A stretch of 10,452 bases of DNA from an uncultured Clostridia bacterium (GTDB lineage: Bacteria > Bacillota > Clostridia > Oscillospirales > Acutalibacteraceae): NCBI GenBank assembly GCA_946535695.1, contig CAMNDS010000017.1:1-10452 (forward strand), given 5' to 3'. The notes under the pieces are model-generated. The model saw only the letters and a program-made list of their open reading frames with translations, ran no database searches and was not told the origin of the DNA. Positions 6,445-10,452 of this stretch are shown here, in pieces. Position 1 is the stretch's first letter. Each line of letters starts with the position of its first letter. Position numbers and translations under genes: made by a program.

Positions 6445-6849
6445 ATGGGAAACGAGATAATTGAAATGGCAAAAGAATTAGGTGCTAAAATTCAAAAATC
6501 CAAAGAATTTTTAGATTTTAAATCTTTTAAAGAAAAAATGGATTCTGACGAGAATTTATCTAATATGCGAAAAGAATTTAATAATATAAAAGAAAATTTG
6601 AATAAAGAAATTTCACAAGAGAATTCTGATAAAGATAAAATAAAAGATTTGAGTAATAAACTAAGAGATATGTACGAAAAAATTAATGATACTAAAATCG
6701 TATGCGATTATGAACAAGCAAAAAAAAACTTAGATTTATTAGTTAATAATATAAATAATATAATAAACGAAAGCGCACACGGAACTTTTAGTGAATCGCT
6801 TTTGAGTTCATGCAATGGTTCTTGTAGTACGTGCGACGGCTGTTGTTAG
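6445..6849 (+). CDS. YlbF/YmcA-family protein with a cysteine-rich tail
   Basis: The 134-residue cytoplasmic protein is almost wholly helical and charged, and matches the YlbF/YmcA (Com_YlbF) pattern: IIEMAKELGAKIQKSKEFLDF at the start, a long middle helix pair, then YEQAKKNLDLLVNNINNII. In Bacillus subtilis, YlbF, YmcA and YaaT form the Y-complex, which helps RNase Y mature mRNAs, influences competence, sporulation and biofilm, and has been reported to carry iron–sulfur clusters. The last 12 residues hold five cysteines (Cys123, 127, 130, 133, 134; spacing C-x3-C-x2-C-x2-C-C), a likely metal or Fe–S site. The gene starts 18 bases after miaB, itself an Fe–S enzyme, so co-expression is likely. 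Whether it is the YlbF or the YmcA paralogue cannot be told. Confidence 0.85.
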   Translation: MGNEIIEMAKELGAKIQKSKEFLDFKSFKEKMDSDENLSNMRKEFNNIKENLNKEISQENSDKDKIKDLSNKLRDMYEKINDTKIVCDYEQAKKNLDLLVNNINNIINESAHGTFSESLLSSCNGSCSTCDGCC

Positions 6850-6944
6850 TTAAAATTTTTTTATTTTAAAAAATAAATATTTTATATTAAAATAATTTAT
6901 ATTTTCGTCACCGGTCGGAAAGATTAAAAAAAAAAGGAGTTACT

Positions 6945-9518
6945 ATGAGCGAATTATCACCTATGATGCAACAATATTTTGAAGTAAAAAACAAGCATAA
7001 AGACGAAATAGTTTTTTTCAGGCTTGGAGATTTTTATGAGATGTTTTTTGACGACGCAGTTTTAGTGGCAAAAGAACTTGATTTGACTTTGACTGGCAGA
7101 AGCTGCGGTTCTAATGAACGTGCTCCAATGTGTGGCGTGCCGTATCATAATTGCGAAAGTTATATTGCAAGATTAATTGCCAAAGGTTACAAAGTCGTGA
7201 TGTGCGATCAACAAGAAGAAGCCAACGGCAGGACTCTTGTGAGGCGCGAAGTTTCAAAAGTAATAACTCCTGGTACTGTTTTGGACGAAAATATGCTCGA
7301 CGAATCTAAAAATAATTTTTTGTGTTCTGTTTTTTTTCTAAAAATGTCAGCCGGAGTTTCGTTTTGTGATATTTCGACCGGAGAACTTAAAATCACTAAT
7401 TTTTCGGGCGAAGATTTTTTAAATAAGCTCAAAAACGAGATAAAAATATTTTCGCCAAGAGAAATTTTAATTAGTGGCGATGTTCCGGATAATTTTAAAA
7501 AATTTATACACAAATTTTGTAGCTGTAATTTTAGAGATGCTCAATCAGACTTCGAAACTAATAAAAATGATATAATAATTTTTTTGAAAAATAAATTAAA
7601 TTTAAATTATCAAGAATGCGAAAATTGCTTTACTAATCAAAACTCATTTATTGTTTCACGTTGTTTGAGCATGCTTTTTACATATTTATCTGAAACTCAA
7701 AAGAAAAAATTTGATTTCATAAAAGATGTTAAAATTTACGAAGGCTCTGAATTCATGCGCCTTGAATGCGGCGCGGCTACAAATTTAGAGCTTTTCGAAA
7801 CTATAAGAACAAAACAAAAAAAAGGCTCGCTAATTTGGGTCTTAGGTAAAACCAGAACTGCTATGGGTAAAAGACTTTTAAGAACTTATCTTGAAAAGCC
7901 GCTAAAAGACGTAAATAAAATAAATAAAAGGCTCGACGGCGTTGAAGAACTTATAAATAATATTTTAATAACAGATGAGTTGCGTGAAATTTTAGGCAGA
8001 ATTGGTGATATTCAAAGATTACTCAGTAAAATTTCATTTGGCTCGGCAAATTGCAGGGATTTAAAATCTTTAGGAGCAGCTGTTAGTACGTTCGAAAGCG
8101 TTAAGAATTTAGTTAAAAACATGAAATCAGATATTTTGCAAGATATTTTTGAAAACATAGACGAATTAAGAGATATATTTGCACTTATCGAGTCTTCGAT
8201 AGTCGACGAGCCACCGATTTTGACTCGCGACGGCGGATTTATCAAAAAAGGCTTTAACAAAGAACTTGATTTGATTCTGGAAGACATGGACGGAGGCGAA
8301 AATCTTGCAGATAAAATCGAAAAAAAAGAGCGCGAAAAAACAGGAATTCCAAAGCTCAAAGTCGGATTTAATAAAGTTTTCGGATATTACATAGAAGTTA
8401 GTGCTTCTTATAAAAATATGGTACCAAAAGATTACATACGGCGCCAGACTCTTGCAGGGCGCGAGCGTTTTATTACTGAAGAATTAAAAACTATTGAAGC
8501 TAGAATTTTTAGTGCAAAAGACAGAAGAATCAAGCTTGAAAACAAGATTTTAAGCGAAATTAAACAAGAAATTTCAAAGCAAAGCGAAAGAATTTCAAGA
8601 ACAGCTTCGGCGATTGCAAAACTTGATGTATTGCGTTCGTTTGCCGAAGTTTCTATCGAGAATTCTTACACAAAACCTGTTATTGAAAAATCTGATATTT
8701 TAGAACTTAAAGATTCAAGGCATCCGGTTATCGAAAAAATTTTAGAAAATACGAATTCTTTTGTTCCAAACGACGTTTATTTTGACGAAAATAACAAGAG
8801 CATAGTAATAACCGGCCCGAATATGGCAGGAAAATCGACATATATGCGCCAGATTGCTTTGAATATTATTATGGCTCAAATCGGCTGTTTTGTTGCGGCA
8901 AGTCAGGCCAAAATTGGGATTATCGACAGCATTTTTACACGAATCGGCGCTTCAGACGACGTTGCTTCGGGGCAGTCGACTTTTATGGTTGAAATGAACG
9001 AAGTCGCACAAATTGCTAATAATGCCGGCAGCAGAAGCTTGGTGCTTTTAGACGAAATCGGGCGTGGGACTTCTACTTTTGATGGGCTAAGTATTGCAAT
9101 GGCAGTTCTTGAATTCATGACGCAAAAAATTAAAGCAAAAACACTTTTTTCTACACATTATCATGAGATTTCAAAAGCGCCGATAAGTGGCGTTCGAAAT
9201 TTTCGTGTGGACGTCAAAAAAAACGGCGATGAAATAATTTTTTTAAGAAAAATAGTCAGCGGCGCTTCGGACGACAGTTTCGGAATTGAAGTTGCAAAAC
9301 TCGCAGGAGTGCCGAATTCGATAATTAATAGAGCTAAAGAAATTCTTAATAAACTTGAAAATAAAGATATTAAAATAGAAAAATCAAATCAGGAATCTCC
9401 AAAAAACAATAAATTTTTTGACGAAATATTTTTAAAACTCAAAAATATAGATACTAATTCTTTAACTCCGATTGAAGCTATGAATATTTTGTTTGAAATT
9501 TCGAAAGTAATAAAATAA
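6945..9518 (+). CDS. mutS: MutS, DNA mismatch recognition ATPase
   Basis: MutS binds mismatches and small loops in newly copied DNA and recruits repair through an ATP-driven clamp. The 857-residue product is the usual length. It has the mismatch-reading F-x-E motif in GDFYEMF (Phe30, Glu32), connector and lever/clamp domains (about 120-560, with GFNKVFGYYIEVS), Walker A GPNMAGKST (624-632), the signature ASDDVASGQSTFMVEM, Walker B LLDEIGRGTSTFDG (Asp703, Glu704), and STHYHE (His738/His740). It ends with the dimerising tail LTPIEAMNILFEI. AAGGAG at 6934-6939 gives a firm ATG start. A 95-base AT-rich gap separates it from the YlbF-family gene, without a convincing terminator or promoter, so read-through from miaB is likely. 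mutL does not follow; the next gene is convergent. Confidence 0.98.
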   Translation: MSELSPMMQQYFEVKNKHKDEIVFFRLGDFYEMFFDDAVLVAKELDLTLTGRSCGSNERAPMCGVPYHNCESYIARLIAKGYKVVMCDQQEEANGRTLVRREVSKVITPGTVLDENMLDESKNNFLCSVFFLKMSAGVSFCDISTGELKITNFSGEDFLNKLKNEIKIFSPREILISGDVPDNFKKFIHKFCSCNFRDAQSDFETNKNDIIIFLKNKLNLNYQECENCFTNQNSFIVSRCLSMLFTYLSETQKKKFDFIKDVKIYEGSEFMRLECGAATNLELFETIRTKQKKGSLIWVLGKTRTAMGKRLLRTYLEKPLKDVNKINKRLDGVEELINNILITDELREILGRIGDIQRLLSKISFGSANCRDLKSLGAAVSTFESVKNLVKNMKSDILQDIFENIDELRDIFALIESSIVDEPPILTRDGGFIKKGFNKELDLILEDMDGGENLADKIEKKEREKTGIPKLKVGFNKVFGYYIEVSASYKNMVPKDYIRRQTLAGRERFITEELKTIEARIFSAKDRRIKLENKILSEIKQEISKQSERISRTASAIAKLDVLRSFAEVSIENSYTKPVIEKSDILELKDSRHPVIEKILENTNSFVPNDVYFDENNKSIVITGPNMAGKSTYMRQIALNIIMAQIGCFVAASQAKIGIIDSIFTRIGASDDVASGQSTFMVEMNEVAQIANNAGSRSLVLLDEIGRGTSTFDGLSIAMAVLEFMTQKIKAKTLFSTHYHEISKAPISGVRNFRVDVKKNGDEIIFLRKIVSGASDDSFGIEVAKLAGVPNSIINRAKEILNKLENKDIKIEKSNQESPKNNKFFDEIFLKLKNIDTNSLTPIEAMNILFEISKVIK

Positions 9519-9562
9519 ATAATAAATTTTTTCCAACTGAAAAATTAAGCCAAAACAACTCC

Positions 9563-9579
9563 CTCCGGCGCCGCCGGAG
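9563..9579. terminator. GC-rich hairpin between mutS and a convergent gene (repeat copy 3)
   Basis: CTCCGGC (9563-9569) and GCCGGAG (9573-9579) form a perfect 7-base-pair stem with a GCC loop. It sits 45 bases after mutS and 55 bases past the stop of the minus-strand gene at 9634, so it may end both transcripts. Read on the minus strand, it is preceded by GATATTCT, matching the flank of copy 2. Confidence 0.75.
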
Positions 9580-9595
9580 AGAATATCTTTTCCCA

Positions 9596-9616
9596 ATTGC
9601 AATACTATATTGCAAT
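9596..9616. terminator. perfect AT-rich inverted repeat beside the copy-3 hairpin
   Basis: ATTGCAATA (9596-9604) and TATTGCAAT (9608-9616) form a perfect 9-base-pair stem with a CTA loop. It lies 17 bases after the stop of the minus-strand gene. No strong T run follows on either strand, so it may stabilise a 3' end or bind a protein rather than terminate. Confidence 0.45.
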
Positions 9617-9633
9617 AAACTTACTGCAAAAAT

Positions 9634-10401
9634 TTAATTTTTAACTTCAAACGGTGATTTTAAATTTTCAAAAGTTTGCTCCCAATTTTGACCTAAATCC
9701 ATAAAACCGATAGCAACTTTATTATCTGGCAACCAAACAATACTATAATCGTGCTTCTCACCAGTGTGTAAAAAAACATAATTTTCACTTTCATATTCTC
9801 CAATTGATATATTGGGAATCTTCTTTTCATGAAAAAACTTCCAAAGTGGAGAAACCACTCCCCATGCTTTGTCTTCATACTTAATGTTCGCAAGTCTGCC
9901 AAATAGTTCAAACATAGCATTCTTTAATGAATCTTCATCACAATGTAATTTGTTTTCTTTTTTAGCTAATGCAATGGCATTACAAATTAAATTTTTATTA
10001 TGTTCCTCAATTTCTTTTTCGGTAAATTCCTCTTTACCATTTTGCCCATTTATTTCTTGCTTATTTTTTTCAACCTGAATCATATTTTGTACGTTACCTT
10101 TATTATTATTATCTTTTTTTGGATTATCACTTTCTTTTTTATTACGAGTTAACCCCCAGATAGTAAAACCAGCCGCAGAAGCAACCACAAGAAATGCAGC
10201 AGCTCCTATTCCCAATTTTTGGTTCTTGCTAAGCCCCTGTTTAACGGACTGATTACTCCGAGAACTCGCCCCCCCTACTGCCTCAAGGGCTTGCGGGTTT
10301 TGAGTTTTAACTTTATTTAACTCCATAGCCGAAGTTTTGCCACCCGAAAAACAAAGTAAAAACAAGAGTAATGCGATTTTGTTCCTACCGAATTTTCTCA
10401 T
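9634..10401 (-). CDS. unrecognised 255-residue membrane-anchored protein with signal peptide
   Basis: Function is unknown. Residues 1-25 form a signal peptide (RKFGRNK, then IALLLFLLCF, cut after KTSA). ELNKV follows, then a Ser/Gln/Gly spacer and a membrane segment at about 63-84 (LGIGAAAFLVVASAAGFTIWGL) followed by TRNKK. The linker (86-135) is Lys/Asn/Glu-rich and low in complexity. The last 115 residues form a small domain with helices (NAIALAKKENK, DSLKNAMFELFGRL) and strands rich in Trp (AWGVVSPLWKFF, YSIVWLPDNKVAIGFMDLG). No family is recognised. The ATG is supported by GAGGTGAG (10407-10414). The N-terminal half has the same plan as the product of 3793-4998, including the KT…AM…LNKV stretch around the cut site, while the C-terminal domains do not look alike. 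It converges on mutS. Confidence 0.87.
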   Translation of the reverse strand: MRKFGRNKIALLLFLLCFSGGKTSAMELNKVKTQNPQALEAVGGASSRSNQSVKQGLSKNQKLGIGAAAFLVVASAAGFTIWGLTRNKKESDNPKKDNNNKGNVQNMIQVEKNKQEINGQNGKEEFTEKEIEEHNKNLICNAIALAKKENKLHCDEDSLKNAMFELFGRLANIKYEDKAWGVVSPLWKFFHEKKIPNISIGEYESENYVFLHTGEKHDYSIVWLPDNKVAIGFMDLGQNWEQTFENLKSPFEVKN

Positions 10402-10452
10402 AAAAACTCACCTCATATTGAAATTTTGAATAACGTTCTTGAACAAACGCTA

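Noticed and set aside
8012..8359. A 115-codon minus-strand open frame within mutS
   Set aside because: It lies antisense to conserved MutS sequence and is Ser/Ile-rich shadow composition. The same reasoning excludes the minus-strand frames at 7208-7513 and 8903-9118.
161..9579. The CTCCGGC hairpins as ends of an insertion sequence or MITE
   Set aside because: Sequence between copies is unique housekeeping DNA, no transposase is present, and each copy is a self-contained short stem without target-site duplications that I can see.

Overview
The window is strongly AT-rich bacterial DNA with GGAGG-type ribosome binding sites, TTGACA/TATAAT promoters, TGA used as a stop, and a miaB–YlbF–mutS gene order typical of low-GC Firmicutes. 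The MiaB motif GCQQNEADAEK suggests Clostridia, probably an Oscillospiraceae-like lineage. A broken gene and the strong AT bias are compatible with a host-associated, possibly reduced genome, but that is inference. No tRNA, rRNA, CRISPR array or insertion sequence was recognised.

Layout. (1) Positions 3-140 (+) hold the probable tail of a gene entering from the left edge. A hairpin (161-183) separates it from a convergent alpha/beta hydrolase gene (239-1391, -) that is split by a frameshift near 811-814. (2) A minus-strand transcription unit starts at a promoter around 3594-3623. It reads an unrecognised signal-peptide/membrane protein (2762-3553), then radA (1447-2775), with a 14-base overlap between them. 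(3) A divergent, perfect-consensus promoter (3700-3727) drives a second, larger unrecognised membrane protein (3793-4998, +), followed by a GC-rich hairpin. (4) A plus-strand housekeeping block follows: miaB (tRNA methylthiolation), a YlbF/YmcA-family protein with a five-cysteine tail, and mutS (mismatch repair). (5) A third signal-peptide/membrane protein (9634-10401, -) converges on mutS, with two hairpins in between.

Housekeeping genes for DNA recombination/repair (radA, mutS) and tRNA modification (miaB, with a YlbF-family partner) alternate with four genes that share one layout: an N-terminal signal peptide, a short spacer, one Gly/Ala-rich membrane segment, a charged low-complexity linker, and unrelated C-terminal domains. 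Three of the four carry an LNK(V/I) motif just after the signal peptide. A repeated hairpin, core CTCCGGC-NNN-GCCGGAG, lies just downstream of three of them and has a shared flank in the same orientation as the gene. This set of envelope proteins with a common export module and a matching 3' hairpin is the most unusual thing in the window. No function can be assigned to the C-terminal domains, except that the frameshifted one is an alpha/beta hydrolase.
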